A DNA stretch of 64,000 nucleotides from Nakamurella sp. (GCA_017882715.1 JADGOY010000003.1:1-64000); one strand, 5' to 3'. Shown: positions 20,836 to 31,235, counted from the stretch's first letter. Numbers and translations are program-made. Notes: generated by a model from the letters alone, not told the origin.

Positions 20836-23800
20836 ATGGCTGGAAACGCGGTGGTGTCGCCCCGATTCCGGCGGGGGCGAAAGGCGCGGCCGGACATCTC
20901 GATCGACCCCACCGACGAGCAACGGCAAGTGATCGATCACCGTGGGGGGCGTTTGCGGGTGCTGGCCGGCCCCGGAACAGGCAAGACCGCAACGTTGGTC
21001 GAGGTGGTGGCCGACCGGATCACCGAACGGACGGTGCCGCCGGAAAACGTTCTGGTGCTGACATTCTCACGGTGTGCGGCCGCCGAGCTGACGGACCGGA
21101 TCACCCGTCGGTTGGCGATCACGACGCGTGAGCCGCTGGTCCGCACGATGCATGCCTACGCCTTCTCGCTGCTGCGCTCCCAAGCTGTCCGATCGGGAGA
21201 GCCCGCGCCGCGGCTGCTGGCCGCGGGCGAGTCCGATCAGATGGTGCGTGAGCTGCTGGCCGGGCAGGTCGAATCCTCCCGGGGATCCTGGCCGGACGGC
21301 GTGCGCGGCGCGCTCGGCTCGCCTGCCTTCGCCGCGGAGCTGCGAGAACTGTTGCTGCGCACCGCCGAACGGGGCGTCACGCCGGCGCGGCTGGCCGAGC
21401 TCGGGCGTCGCAAGAGGCGGCCCGAGTGGCAGGCTGCCGCCCGGTTCGCGCTGGAGTACCAGGATGTCGCCGACCTGCGCCAGGGCAGCAGCGGGTTCGG
21501 CGCGGCGTTGGACCAGGCCGAATTGACGATGGCCGCGCTGGCGCTTCTCGCCGACGACACGGTGCTGGCCGCCGAGCAGTCCCGGATCCGCCGCATCTTC
21601 GTGGACGAGTACCAGGACGTGGACCCGGCCCAGGCGCGCCTGGTGCAGCGGCTGGCCTCCGGCGCCGACGAGCTCATCGTGTTCGGTGATCCGGATCAGT
21701 CGATCTACGCCTTCCGCGGCGCCGATCCCGGTGCCCTGCGCGATATCGACGTCGACGCGACGGTGTCGCTCACCGCATCGCGCAGGTTGGCGCCTGCCGT
21801 GCTGGCGGCGACCCGGCGGGTCGCGAGCAGACTGCCGGGAGGGTGGCCGCATCGAGTGTTGACCTCCGAACCTGCGGTCTGGCCCGACCTGGCGGAAAGT
21901 GGCCTGCCCGGTGAGGGGGAGGTCGTGATGCGCACGTTGCCGACCGCTGCCCGGGAAGCCGCCTTCATCGCCGATCAGCTGCGCCGCGCGCGCCTGTCCG
22001 ATGCGGTGCCCTGGTCACAGATGGCCGTGCTCACCCGCTCGCCGGTGGCCGCGCTGCCCGCACTGCGCCGGGCCTGTGCGCATGCCGGCGTGCCGATCGC
22101 CGTGTCGGGTCAGGACGACCGGCTGGTCGACGAACCGGTGGTGGCGATGATGATCTCGGTGCTGCGGTGCGCGCTGGATCCCGCAGCGCTGACCGGGCAG
22201 GCGGCAGTGGATCTGCTCGGCTCACCGGCGGCGGGCATGGATGTCGCCGCTGTGCGGCGGCTGCGGCGTGCGCTCAGGGCCGCGCGCCCGGGGGAGGGCC
22301 CGACCACCGACCTGCTGGCCGCGGTCCTGGCCGGAGCGCCGTTGCCTGCCTCGATCTCCGACGACCTGGCCGCTCCGGTGCGCAGGATCGCCGGCATGCT
22401 GGACGCCGCCCGGGCCGGTGTCGCCGAACCCGCGGCGGAGAACACACTCTGGGAGATATGGCGGTTGTCCGAGCTCGAGGACCCGCTGGTCGGGGCTTCG
22501 CTGCGGGGCGGCCGAGCGGGGCAACGGGCGGATGCCACCATGGACGCGGTGGTCGCGGTCTTCGGCATGGCCGCGGAGCTGGCCGACCGGCTGCCGATGG
22601 CCGGGGTGAGTGCCTTCGTCGACATGGTCGAGGGTCGTCTGATCCCCGGTGATCGCACGGCGACGCCGGTGAGATCGGCGGACGCGGTTGCGGTGTTGTC
22701 CGCGCACGCGGCCAAGGGACTGGAGTGGGATCTGGTCTGCGTCGCCGGGGTCACCGAAGGTCGGTGGCCGGTGCTTCGGGCCCGGCAAAGCCTGCTCGGG
22801 ATCGACGAGATTCTCGACGTAACAAAGGGTCTGCCGGCCACCGTGATCGACCGGGCACGGCTCGTCGATGACGAACGCCGTCTTTTCTACGTCGCGGCGA
22901 CGCGCGCCAGGCGCAGGCTGGTCGCGACCGCGGTCGCCGATCAGGACACGCTGCCGTCAAGGTTCTTGTACGAACTGGCCGGTGCCGACGACCTGCCGGA
23001 TGGATGGCCGGCCGGAGTCGACGGCGCCGACCGCCGGGGGCTGCACCTCACCGATCTGATCGCCGAGCTGCGACGGGTGGTCACCGACCCCGCCGTGCCC
23101 GATCGCACCGCCGACCTGGCGGCCGGGCAACTGGCCAGACTTGCCGCCGAGGGTGTCAGCGGGGCTCATCCCGACGATTGGTACGGGTTGGCGGAGCCGT
23201 CCACGGTTGCCCCGGCGTTGCCGGACGCCGCGTCGGTGACGGTCTCGCCCTCGGCGGTCGAATCAATGACGACCTGCGCTCTGCGCGGGGTCCTGGAACG
23301 GCGCGGCGGGCGAGGGCCTGCCGGTACGGCCCAGATCGAGGGGATCGTGGTGCACGCGCTGGCCGATGGGCTGGCGCGCGGGGTGTCGAGGGCGGACCTC
23401 CTCGTCGAGACGGACGAGTTCCTCAGCCGGCAGACCCAGCTGCCACCCTGGCTGCTCGCCCGGACTCGACGCGCGTTGACGACGATGCTCAACGCCGCGG
23501 TCGCGTGGCAGGCCGAGAACTACCCGGGCCGGACGCTGGTCGGGTCGGAGCTGAAACTCACGGCGACCGTTCCGCCGCTGGCGCCGGACTCGTCCGCCGG
23601 GCATCTCGCGTCGACTCGCCCGGTGGTGCTCGAGGGCAGGGTCGACCGGCTGGATCGCCGTGCCGACGGATCGGTGGTCGTGGTGGATTTCAAGACCGGG
23701 GCCACCAAGCCCACCCGCGCCCAGGTGCTCGAGAACGCGCAGCTCGCCGCCTACCAGTTGGCCATCGAGCTTGGCACCGAGACTCCCGGCGGTGCCGAGC

Positions 23801-24009
23801 TGATCCATTTGCGGACCGGTAAGCCGACGGTGCTGGCACAGCCGCCGCCGGAACCCGGGGCCGCCCGGCGATGGAGCGCCGTGGTCCGCGAGGCTGCCGA
23901 GCAGATGGCGGCATCGGCCGCGCTCGCCCGCGAGAACGGTCGCTGCGATCGGTGCCCGGTGCGCTCCAGTTGTCCGCTGCGGCCCGAAGGACGACAGGTG
24001 ACCCGATGA
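20836..24009 (+). CDS. adnA: AdnA-like UvrD-family helicase with C-terminal RecB-type nuclease
   Basis: LAGPGTGKTATLVEVV, DEYQDVDPAQ, FGDPDQSIYAFRGA, C-terminal VVVVDFKTG..QLAAYQLA nuclease motif; ATG at 20836 preferred. Confidence 0.9.
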   Translation: MAGNAVVSPRFRRGRKARPDISIDPTDEQRQVIDHRGGRLRVLAGPGTGKTATLVEVVADRITERTVPPENVLVLTFSRCAAAELTDRITRRLAITTREPLVRTMHAYAFSLLRSQAVRSGEPAPRLLAAGESDQMVRELLAGQVESSRGSWPDGVRGALGSPAFAAELRELLLRTAERGVTPARLAELGRRKRRPEWQAAARFALEYQDVADLRQGSSGFGAALDQAELTMAALALLADDTVLAAEQSRIRRIFVDEYQDVDPAQARLVQRLASGADELIVFGDPDQSIYAFRGADPGALRDIDVDATVSLTASRRLAPAVLAATRRVASRLPGGWPHRVLTSEPAVWPDLAESGLPGEGEVVMRTLPTAAREAAFIADQLRRARLSDAVPWSQMAVLTRSPVAALPALRRACAHAGVPIAVSGQDDRLVDEPVVAMMISVLRCALDPAALTGQAAVDLLGSPAAGMDVAAVRRLRRALRAARPGEGPTTDLLAAVLAGAPLPASISDDLAAPVRRIAGMLDAARAGVAEPAAENTLWEIWRLSELEDPLVGASLRGGRAGQRADATMDAVVAVFGMAAELADRLPMAGVSAFVDMVEGRLIPGDRTATPVRSADAVAVLSAHAAKGLEWDLVCVAGVTEGRWPVLRARQSLLGIDEILDVTKGLPATVIDRARLVDDERRLFYVAATRARRRLVATAVADQDTLPSRFLYELAGADDLPDGWPAGVDGADRRGLHLTDLIAELRRVVTDPAVPDRTADLAAGQLARLAAEGVSGAHPDDWYGLAEPSTVAPALPDAASVTVSPSAVESMTTCALRGVLERRGGRGPAGTAQIEGIVVHALADGLARGVSRADLLVETDEFLSRQTQLPPWLLARTRRALTTMLNAAVAWQAENYPGRTLVGSELKLTATVPPLAPDSSAGHLASTRPVVLEGRVDRLDRRADGSVVVVDFKTGATKPTRAQVLENAQLAAYQLAIELGTETPGGAELIHLRTGKPTVLAQPPPEPGAARRWSAVVREAAEQMAASAALARENGRCDRCPVRSSCPLRPEGRQVTR

Positions 24010-27000
24010 TCTCTGCGATCGAACTCGCCGCCGTACTGGGATTGCCGGCGCCCACCTCAGAGCAGGTGGCGGTCATCGAGGCACCGCTGGCCCCGGCGCT
24101 GGTGGTGGCCGGCGCCGGATCCGGCAAGACCGAAACAATGGCCGCGCGGGTCGTCTACCTCGTGGCGACCGGTCAGGTCCGCGCTGAGCAGATCCTCGGG
24201 TTGACGTTCACCCGCAAGGCGGCCGCTCAGCTCTCCCAACGGATGCGCACACGACTGCGGATGGTCGGCGCCATCGGAGTGCTCGGCCCCACCAGGCCTG
24301 CCGCCTCGAACCGGCGGGACAGCGCCGATGGTGCGGACGGCGATCCGGAGGTGTCCACCTACCACGCCTTCGGCGGCCAGCTGATTGCCGACTTCGGACC
24401 GCTGGCCGGGGTGGAGTCCAGCTCGACGGTGCTCACCCCGACGGCAGCCTGGCAACTGGCGCGCCGGGTGGTGACCCGATGGGATGGGGACCTGCTGACC
24501 GATCTCGGGCCGGACCAGGTCACCGAACGGCTGTTGGCCATCTCAGGAACGTTGGCCGACCACCTGACGGGCCCGGACGCGCTGGCCGGGGTACTGGACG
24601 AGCTACTGACGACCCTCAGGTCCGCGGCACCTGTGCCACGGCAGCGGGGCGACCTGCACAGCGCGCTGGCGGGGCACGTCAAGAGCCTGCAGGACCGGCA
24701 ATGGATCGTGCCGTTGGTCCAGGCGTTCTCGGTCGCCAAACGCGAACGGAACGCGATCGACTTCGCCGACCAGATGCAGGTGGCGGCGCATTTGGTGTCG
24801 GCGCACCCCAGGATCGGTGCTGCGATGCGCGAGCGGTATCGGGTGGTGCTGCTGGATGAGTACCAGGACACCGGACACGCCCAGCGGGTGATCCTGCGCG
24901 CACTGTTCGGTGCGGCCCATCCGGTGACGGCGGTCGGCGACCCGGTCCAGTCGATCTACTCCTGGCGGGGTGCGTCGGCATCGAACCTGCCGCGGTTCAC
25001 CACCGATTTCCCGCAGTCCTCGGGTGAGCCGGCGACGACGTTGGCGCTGCTGACGAGTTTTCGCAATCCGGCATCAGTGCTCAGCATCGCCAACCAGGCG
25101 TCGGCCCCGATCAGGACGGGAACAGCGCTCGGCCCCGCAGGCCGGGCGACGGTGGGGGAGCTACGCCCACGCGACGGTGCGCCCCAGGGTGACGTCTCCT
25201 ACGGATTGTTCGCCACGGTGGTCGATGAGGACGCCTGGGTCGCGGCGTCGATCGCCCGGCGCTGGCGGACTGCGATGGACACCTCCGGTGCACCGGAACC
25301 CCCGACGACGGCGGTGCTGGTCCGCCGCCGCCGGGACATGGCGGCCATGGCCGCGGCGCTGCGCGAGGAAGGGCTGCCGGCGGAGGTCGTCGGGCTCGGC
25401 GGGCTGCTCGACGAACCGGAGATCGCCGACCTGGTCGCCACCCTGCGGGTGCTCGTCGACCCGACCGCCGGCCCGGCGATGATCCGCCTGGTGACCGGCG
25501 CGCGCTGGCAGCTGGGTACCGCCGATCTCGAGGCGCTGTCCCGGCGGTCGCGGTCGCTGGCCACGGCCGGCCGCGGCGCCGGCTCACCGCGCGGCTCGGC
25601 CGGCTCGCGGCATCGTTCCGGCGCCGCTGCGGTGCGCGATGCGCTGGCCGAGACGTTGTCGGCGGAGGACATCGACACCGCTTCGCTGGTCGACGCCGTC
25701 GGTGACCTCGGCGCGGCGACGGACTACTCCCGTGAAGGTCACCGGCGCCTCGTCCGGCTGGCGGCCGAGTTGGACCGGCTCCGCGCCCGGATGGGTCAGC
25801 CGTTGCCTGATCTGATCGCCGACATCGAACGCGCGCTCGGGTTGGACATCGAGATCCAGTTGGCCTCGCCGGCCGGCCGAGCGCACCTGGACGCGTTTGC
25901 CGCTGTGGTGTCCGAGGTGGCCGCCACCGGTGCCGGGCCCGCCGAGTTGCTCGACTATCTGGACGCCGCCGCGGAACGCGAGGATGGTCTTGCCCCGGGC
26001 GAGGTTCCGGCATCCTCCGGCCGGGTCCAGGTGTTGACCATCCACGCTGCCAAGGGTTTGGAGTGGGAGATCGTCGCGGTCCCGCACCTGACCGACGGGG
26101 TGTTCCCCAACAGCAGGGGCGGCACCTGGCTGGGCGACGCCGCGCAACTGCCCCCGGTGCTGCGGGGCGATCGAGCTGACCTGCCGTCGTTGACCCTGCC
26201 GGCAGGCGGCAACCAGAAAGACCTGGCCGATGCGCTGGCGGCGCACACCGAGCAATTCCGCGAGCATCGCCTGACGGAGGAGCGGCGGCTGTTGTACGTC
26301 GCCCTGACCAGGGCCGAACGAGTGCTGCTGATATCCGGTCACCATTGGGGCGCAACCACCGCATCGCCGGCCGGCCCGAGTGAGTTCCTGTGCGAAATCC
26401 AAGCAGTGGCAAGCACGTTCGGGCCGCCGGATGAGTGGGTGAAGCCACCCGATGCGAGCATCGGCAATCCGCTGACGGCGACCCCGCGGTCTGCGCGCTG
26501 GCCGGTGGACCCGCTCGGCGAGCGCCGCGCCGCGGTCCGGGCCGGGGCCGATCGGGTCCTGCTGGCCCTGGATGCAAATGGGGGTGCTCCGCTCGGGCCG
26601 GCGGAGGTGTTCGATCCGTTCGGCTGGACCGATGACGTGACCATGCTGCTGGCCGAACGAGCCGTGCTGCACACCGGGCAGGTCGAGGTGGACCTGCCCG
26701 GCACCGTGTCGGTGTCGACACTGGTCGATCTGGCCAAAGACCCGGAGACGCTGGCGCGCCGGCTCCGTCGTCCGGTGCCGTCCGAGCCGGCGGCGCAGGC
26801 GCGGCGCGGTACCGCGTTCCACCGTTGGCTGGAGGGCTATTTCAGCGGCGAGGCGCTGGTAGCCGTGGGCGATCTCCCCGGGGCCGGTGACCGATCCGCC
26901 GCTCCCGATCCCGAACTGGACGAGTTGCGGGCCCGTTTCCAGACGTCGGCCTGGGCATTACGGGTTCCGCAGGAGATCGAAGTCCCGTTCGCCACCCGGA

Positions 27001-27332
27001 TCGGCGGGATCGGGGTCCGCGGGCGGATCGACGCGGTGTTCGCGGACGCCGACGGCGGACTGACCGTCGTCGACTGGAAGACCGGGCGGCCGCCCCCGCC
27101 GTCCGCGCGCGCCGCCGCGGGAGTGCAGCTGGCGTGCTACCGACTGGCCGTCAGCGAACTCCGCGGAATCCCGTTGGATCGGGTGCGGGCGGCGTTCTAC
27201 TACGTCGCCACCGCCGACACCGTCGCTCCCGCCGACATGCTGGATGCGGAGGGCATCACAGACATGATCACCGCGGCCACCAACGGTGCCACCAGTGTCA
27301 CGGAACCGCAGACCCGGCCGGCTCGCCGGTGA
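24006..27332 (+). CDS. adnB: AdnB-like UvrD-family helicase with C-terminal RecB-type nuclease
   Basis: GAGSGKTETMAARV, LDEYQDTGHAQ, VGDPVQSIYSWRGAS, LTVVDWKTGRP..QLACYRL; ATGA overlap with adnA. Confidence 0.9.
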   Translation: MISAIELAAVLGLPAPTSEQVAVIEAPLAPALVVAGAGSGKTETMAARVVYLVATGQVRAEQILGLTFTRKAAAQLSQRMRTRLRMVGAIGVLGPTRPAASNRRDSADGADGDPEVSTYHAFGGQLIADFGPLAGVESSSTVLTPTAAWQLARRVVTRWDGDLLTDLGPDQVTERLLAISGTLADHLTGPDALAGVLDELLTTLRSAAPVPRQRGDLHSALAGHVKSLQDRQWIVPLVQAFSVAKRERNAIDFADQMQVAAHLVSAHPRIGAAMRERYRVVLLDEYQDTGHAQRVILRALFGAAHPVTAVGDPVQSIYSWRGASASNLPRFTTDFPQSSGEPATTLALLTSFRNPASVLSIANQASAPIRTGTALGPAGRATVGELRPRDGAPQGDVSYGLFATVVDEDAWVAASIARRWRTAMDTSGAPEPPTTAVLVRRRRDMAAMAAALREEGLPAEVVGLGGLLDEPEIADLVATLRVLVDPTAGPAMIRLVTGARWQLGTADLEALSRRSRSLATAGRGAGSPRGSAGSRHRSGAAAVRDALAETLSAEDIDTASLVDAVGDLGAATDYSREGHRRLVRLAAELDRLRARMGQPLPDLIADIERALGLDIEIQLASPAGRAHLDAFAAVVSEVAATGAGPAELLDYLDAAAEREDGLAPGEVPASSGRVQVLTIHAAKGLEWEIVAVPHLTDGVFPNSRGGTWLGDAAQLPPVLRGDRADLPSLTLPAGGNQKDLADALAAHTEQFREHRLTEERRLLYVALTRAERVLLISGHHWGATTASPAGPSEFLCEIQAVASTFGPPDEWVKPPDASIGNPLTATPRSARWPVDPLGERRAAVRAGADRVLLALDANGGAPLGPAEVFDPFGWTDDVTMLLAERAVLHTGQVEVDLPGTVSVSTLVDLAKDPETLARRLRRPVPSEPAAQARRGTAFHRWLEGYFSGEALVAVGDLPGAGDRSAAPDPELDELRARFQTSAWALRVPQEIEVPFATRIGGIGVRGRIDAVFADADGGLTVVDWKTGRPPPPSARAAAGVQLACYRLAVSELRGIPLDRVRAAFYYVATADTVAPADMLDAEGITDMITAATNGATSVTEPQTRPARR

Positions 27333-28158
27333 GCGGCTCGCCGGTGAGCGCTGCCTTCACCTCGGCGACCAACGCGGCGGCGTCGTCGATGGTGCTCGCG
27401 AGTTCCGCGGCGGACGTGCCCACGTGACCCATCAGCGCCTGCGCCCGGCGCTCGAAGTCAGGGGGACAGCCCGGCAGCCCGGCGGCCGAGTGCACCGCGC
27501 CCTTCTCGTTGACCAGCCACGTTCGCGCAGCGCCGTGCAAAGCATGGACGCACACGATCACCGCCCGGAACAGGCACCCGGCTATGTAAGCGGCGTCGCC
27601 GCGACCCACCGCCTTACGGGCGATGGCCAGGCAGAAATCGGCCTCCCACAGTCCGCGAAACTGCGCCTGGGCCAGCGCAGCCGGATATCGCGCCATCTCC
27701 TCGCGGCGGGTCGCCAACTCACCGGTCGGATCGGCCAGCACCACGGCCAGGGCCAGCTCACCGGCGTACGCCCAGTCGGCGAAGCCCGCGGGGTGCCCGG
27801 CCTGGGTGTGGATGACGACCTCGCCGCGGCAGGCTCGACGCCAGCACGCCTCGACCTCGTCCAGGTCGCGATAGATCCAGTCGACCGCCTGGCCGCCGAC
27901 GCTCAGCCAGCCGCCGCCGTTGACCCGCGGGCCCCACCCGCCGATCGGGGTCACCTGTGCCTGCGGACCGGCCACGTCACGGGCCAATGCACCGAGAGCC
28001 CCGACGTCCAGGTGCTCGCGGTAGTACAGGCCGAGATCGACGTCAGAGCCGGGCAACGCCGTCCCGCGCGCTCGGCTGCCACCCAAGGTGACACCGATCA
28101 CTCCGCGCACCGCCAGCAGCCGATCGGCGATGGACGTCAGCTCGTCGTCGGTCAGCAC
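27298..28158 (-). CDS. Nucleotidyltransferase-domain protein
   Basis: GVTLGGSRARGTALPGSDVDLGLYY (GS..DxD nucleotidyltransferase motif); GTG start at 28158; convergently overlaps adnB 3' end by 35 bp. Confidence 0.83.
   Translation of the reverse strand: MLTDDELTSIADRLLAVRGVIGVTLGGSRARGTALPGSDVDLGLYYREHLDVGALGALARDVAGPQAQVTPIGGWGPRVNGGGWLSVGGQAVDWIYRDLDEVEACWRRACRGEVVIHTQAGHPAGFADWAYAGELALAVVLADPTGELATRREEMARYPAALAQAQFRGLWEADFCLAIARKAVGRGDAAYIAGCLFRAVIVCVHALHGAARTWLVNEKGAVHSAAGLPGCPPDFERRAQALMGHVGTSAAELASTIDDAAALVAEVKAALTGEPLTGEPAGSAVP
27320..27349. repeat. 15-bp tandem duplication (GGCTCGCCGGTGAGC x2) across the adnB stop codon
   Basis: Direct reading; encodes LTGEPLTGEP on the opposite strand. 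Confidence 0.9.
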
Positions 28159-28203
28159 CGGACCATCGTTGCGGACATCGGTGAGGTTTGTACCCTGGCG
28201 ACG

Positions 28204-29091
28204 ATGACAATTGCGACGAACCTGCACACCGGCGTGGTCCTGCGCGGCCGGCCCCTGCCGACCGATCGGGCCGCGGTGATGGCCATCGTGAATCGCACGC
28301 CCGACAGCTTCTTCGACGCCGGCCGGACATTCACCGACAGAGCCGCCGCCCAGGCCGTGCACACAGCGGTGGCCCACGGCGCTGACCTCGTCGACATCGG
28401 TGGCGTCAAGGCCGGCGTCGGCGACGAGGTCAGCGTGACGGAGGAGATCCGCCGCGTGGTGCCGTTCATCGACCTGGTTCGCGCGCTCTACCCGGACCTT
28501 GTCATCAGCGTGGACACCTGGCGGGCGGAGGTGGCCGTCGCTGCCTGCGAGGCGGGCGCTGACCTGATCAACGACACCTGGGCCGGCACCGACCCGGGGC
28601 TTGCCGAGGTGGCGGCGCGGTTCGGCGCCGGCATGGTGTGCTCGCACACCGGGGGGGTGGCCCCGCGCACCAACCCGTTTCGCGTCTCCTATCAGGACGT
28701 GGTCGCTGCGGTGATCGACGAGACGACGCGCGCCGCGGAGCGGATGGTCGCGGCCGGCGTGCCCGCGGACGGCATCCTGATCGATCCGACCCACGACTTC
28801 GGCAAGAACACCTGGCATGGGCTGGAGATCCTGAACCGCACCGACGAACTGGTCGCCACTGGCTGGCCGGTGCTGATGGCATTGTCCAACAAGGATTTCG
28901 TCGGCGAGACGCTCGACCTGCCCGTCGACGAGCGGTTGGAGGGAACGTTGGCGGCGACGGCGATCGCCGCGTGGCAGGGCGCCGCGGTGTTCCGCGCGCA
29001 CCAGGTGTTGCCGACCCGCCGTGCGGTGGACATGGCGGCGGCGATCCGCGGCACGCGGGCACCTGTGGCGGCCCGGCGGGGGCTGGTCTGA
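28204..29091 (+). CDS. folP2: Dihydropteroate synthase-like protein FolP2
   Basis: VMAIVNRTPDSFFDAGRTFTD, ADLVDIGGVKAG, LINDTWAG. Confidence 0.9.
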   Translation: MTIATNLHTGVVLRGRPLPTDRAAVMAIVNRTPDSFFDAGRTFTDRAAAQAVHTAVAHGADLVDIGGVKAGVGDEVSVTEEIRRVVPFIDLVRALYPDLVISVDTWRAEVAVAACEAGADLINDTWAGTDPGLAEVAARFGAGMVCSHTGGVAPRTNPFRVSYQDVVAAVIDETTRAAERMVAAGVPADGILIDPTHDFGKNTWHGLEILNRTDELVATGWPVLMALSNKDFVGETLDLPVDERLEGTLAATAIAAWQGAAVFRAHQVLPTRRAVDMAAAIRGTRAPVAARRGLV

Positions 29092-29158
29092 ATGGGCGGG
29101 GGGCTGGTGTGAACCCGCCCGAAACCGGACTGTCGGGCCGCCGTGGCACGATCATCGG

Positions 29159-29572
29159 GTGACCGCCGTCCTGCAGTACCTCGTGATCGCAACGGTGATC
29201 GGGCTCGTCGTGTTCGCTGTGGCGGTGTTCGTCTTCGGGCGCGGTGAGCAGCTCGCACCGCTGTCCCCGCGAACGTCACCGACCCAGCTACCGGAGCGTG
29301 GCATGACCGGCTCCGACGTCGGGACACTCAAGTTCGCCATGGCGCTGAGGGGTTACCGGATGAGCGATGTGGATTGGGCGCTGGAACGGTTGGGTGCCGA
29401 GATCGACCGCCTGCACGCCGAGATCGCCACACTGACGGGCGCCGAGGACGACCGAGAGGGTGCCGAGCCGCCGGTGTTCGCCGATGCGGTTTCCGCACGC
29501 CCGGACTCATCCGCCGATCCGCCTGCTGATCCGTCGGCGAACCCATCCCCGCACACCACAGGTGACTCATGA
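29159..29572 (+). CDS. DivIVA-domain membrane-anchored protein
   Basis: N-terminal TM; FAMALRGYRMSDVDWALERLGAEIDRLHAEI (DivIVA-domain signature). Confidence 0.85.
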   Translation: MTAVLQYLVIATVIGLVVFAVAVFVFGRGEQLAPLSPRTSPTQLPERGMTGSDVGTLKFAMALRGYRMSDVDWALERLGAEIDRLHAEIATLTGAEDDREGAEPPVFADAVSARPDSSADPPADPSANPSPHTTGDS

Positions 29573-30054
29573 GTGTTCGCGTCGAAGCGTCCGTCGACCT
29601 GCCGATCGGCGCCGGCACCGCGTTCGCGTCCATGGTCGACCTGCCCTCGCAGGAGCGGTGGATCATCGCGACCCGGCTCTATCCGATCGAGGGATCGGTG
29701 TCGGTGCCGCAGGTGGGCTCGAGGCTGGCCGCCTTTACCGGCGTCGGCAGTATCGGGTTCCTGGACACCATGAAGGTCACCGTCTACGACCCGCCGTGGC
29801 GCTGGATCACCCAGCACGAAGGTGAGTTCGTCCGCGGCGTCGGGATCTTCGAGGTCGAATCAACCCCCGGCGGCTGCCGGGTCACCTGGGCGGAGGAACT
29901 CGAGCTGCCGTTCGGGCTGCTCGGCAGGGTGGGGTGGCCGCTGATCAAACCGATGGCCAGGATCGGCCTCCAGGCGTCCCTGCGGCGGATGGCGAGGCAG
30001 ATCGCCAGCGGGACGCTTCCGCTGGCGGCGGTTCCCGAAGTCCGGGAGCCATGA
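29569..30054 (+). CDS. SRPBCC (START/polyketide cyclase-like) family protein
   Basis: VEASVDLPIGAGTAFASMVDLPSQERWI..WRWITQHEGEFVRGVGIFEVE; ATGA overlap with upstream gene. Confidence 0.8.
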   Translation: MSVRVEASVDLPIGAGTAFASMVDLPSQERWIIATRLYPIEGSVSVPQVGSRLAAFTGVGSIGFLDTMKVTVYDPPWRWITQHEGEFVRGVGIFEVESTPGGCRVTWAEELELPFGLLGRVGWPLIKPMARIGLQASLRRMARQIASGTLPLAAVPEVREP

Positions 30055-30677
30055 CGTCGGCCGGCAGGACCCCGCCCGACACGCCTGCTTCACCACCCGA
30101 CATCCTCGCGCCCGCGTCCGCCGACGATCGGCCCAGGTGCGCGTGGGGGACGAGCGCTCCGGAGTACGTCGCGTATCACGATGACGAGTGGGGCAAGGTA
30201 CTGCACGGGGATGACGCACTGTTCGAGCGGTTGTGCTTGGAGGCATTCCAGTCCGGTCTGAGCTGGCTGACCATCCTGCGCAAGCGTCCGGCGTTCCGCC
30301 GCGTGTTCGACGGCTTCGCCATCGAGACCGTCGCCGGCTACGACGAGGCCGACGTCGAGCGCCTGCTGGCCGACGCCTCGATCGTCCGAAATCGGGCGAA
30401 GATCACCTCCTCGATCCAGAACGCGCGGATCGCGGCCGATCTCGATGGTGGACTGGACGAGCTGATGTGGTCGTTCGCGCCGACCGGGCCACGGACGCGC
30501 CCGGCAGGCATCTCCGAGGTGCCGGCCGTCACCGCCGAATCGACGGCGATGGCGAAGGAACTGAAGCGGCGCGGGTTCCGGTTCTTCGGCCCCACCACCG
30601 CCTACGCGCTCATGCAGGCCACCGGGATGGTCGACGACCACGTCAGCACCTGCTGGCGATCGCAGGACGGCGTTTGA
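30051..30677 (+). CDS. tag: DNA-3-methyladenine glycosylase I
   Basis: RCAWGTSAPEYVAYHDDEWGKVLHGDDALFERLCLEAFQSGLSWLTILRKR. Confidence 0.94.
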   Translation: MTSAGRTPPDTPASPPDILAPASADDRPRCAWGTSAPEYVAYHDDEWGKVLHGDDALFERLCLEAFQSGLSWLTILRKRPAFRRVFDGFAIETVAGYDEADVERLLADASIVRNRAKITSSIQNARIAADLDGGLDELMWSFAPTGPRTRPAGISEVPAVTAESTAMAKELKRRGFRFFGPTTAYALMQATGMVDDHVSTCWRSQDGV

Positions 30678-30706
30678 ACCCGGACCAAGAACGCGTCCGA
30701 ATGCCG

Positions 30707-31114
30707 TCAGCGGGAGGACGCAGCCAACCCGCGCTTCCCGCGCGGGCGAGGGGGTGCGGCCGGTGCCGCAGCAGCATCGGCGGCCGGCGCGTCGGTGGCC
30801 GCCGGTTGGCGAGCGGCAGGTGCGTCGCTGGCGGGTGCCCCATCGGCAGTGACCGCGGCGGCTTGATCCCGCCCGGCCGCGTCATCCTGCCCGGGAGCGC
30901 TATCCTGCGCCGTAGGGTCATCCTGCGCCGCGCTGCTGCCCTCGGCCCCGGGCACATTGATCACCGCGACGCCCGACTCCAGGTCGATGCGCAGGTCGCC
31001 ATCCCGGGCGTTGCCCTCTTCCTCACGGCGCATCGCCTTGGACCTGCGCTCCTCGAGTTCGTGGCGCATACCGGGGTTGAACAGCGCACCCAGCTCACCC
31101 ATCGGTCCCACCAC
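30707..31114 (-). CDS. Small hypothetical protein with Ala/Pro-rich tail (DUF6191-like N-terminus)
   Basis: MGELGALFNPGMRHELEERRSKAMRREEEGNARDGDLRIDLESGVAVI then low complexity. Confidence 0.6.
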   Translation of the reverse strand: MVGPMGELGALFNPGMRHELEERRSKAMRREEEGNARDGDLRIDLESGVAVINVPGAEGSSAAQDDPTAQDSAPGQDDAAGRDQAAAVTADGAPASDAPAARQPAATDAPAADAAAAPAAPPRPRGKRGLAASSR

Positions 31115-31235
31115 TTCAGGTTACGGCACACCGCACCCGACGGCCGGAGGGTTCAGGGCGCTCGACAGTCCCCAGCGGGCCTCTCCGCGAACGGGCGGCC
31201 CGACCGCCGGGCGGCCCAGACAAATCCGCCCGCGC

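Noticed and set aside
20275-20940. 221-aa minus ORF spanning the 13-bp repeat
   Set aside because: Contains repeated RPTISTHNLDPQS generated by the VNTR and runs through known genes in another frame; not supported as a protein.
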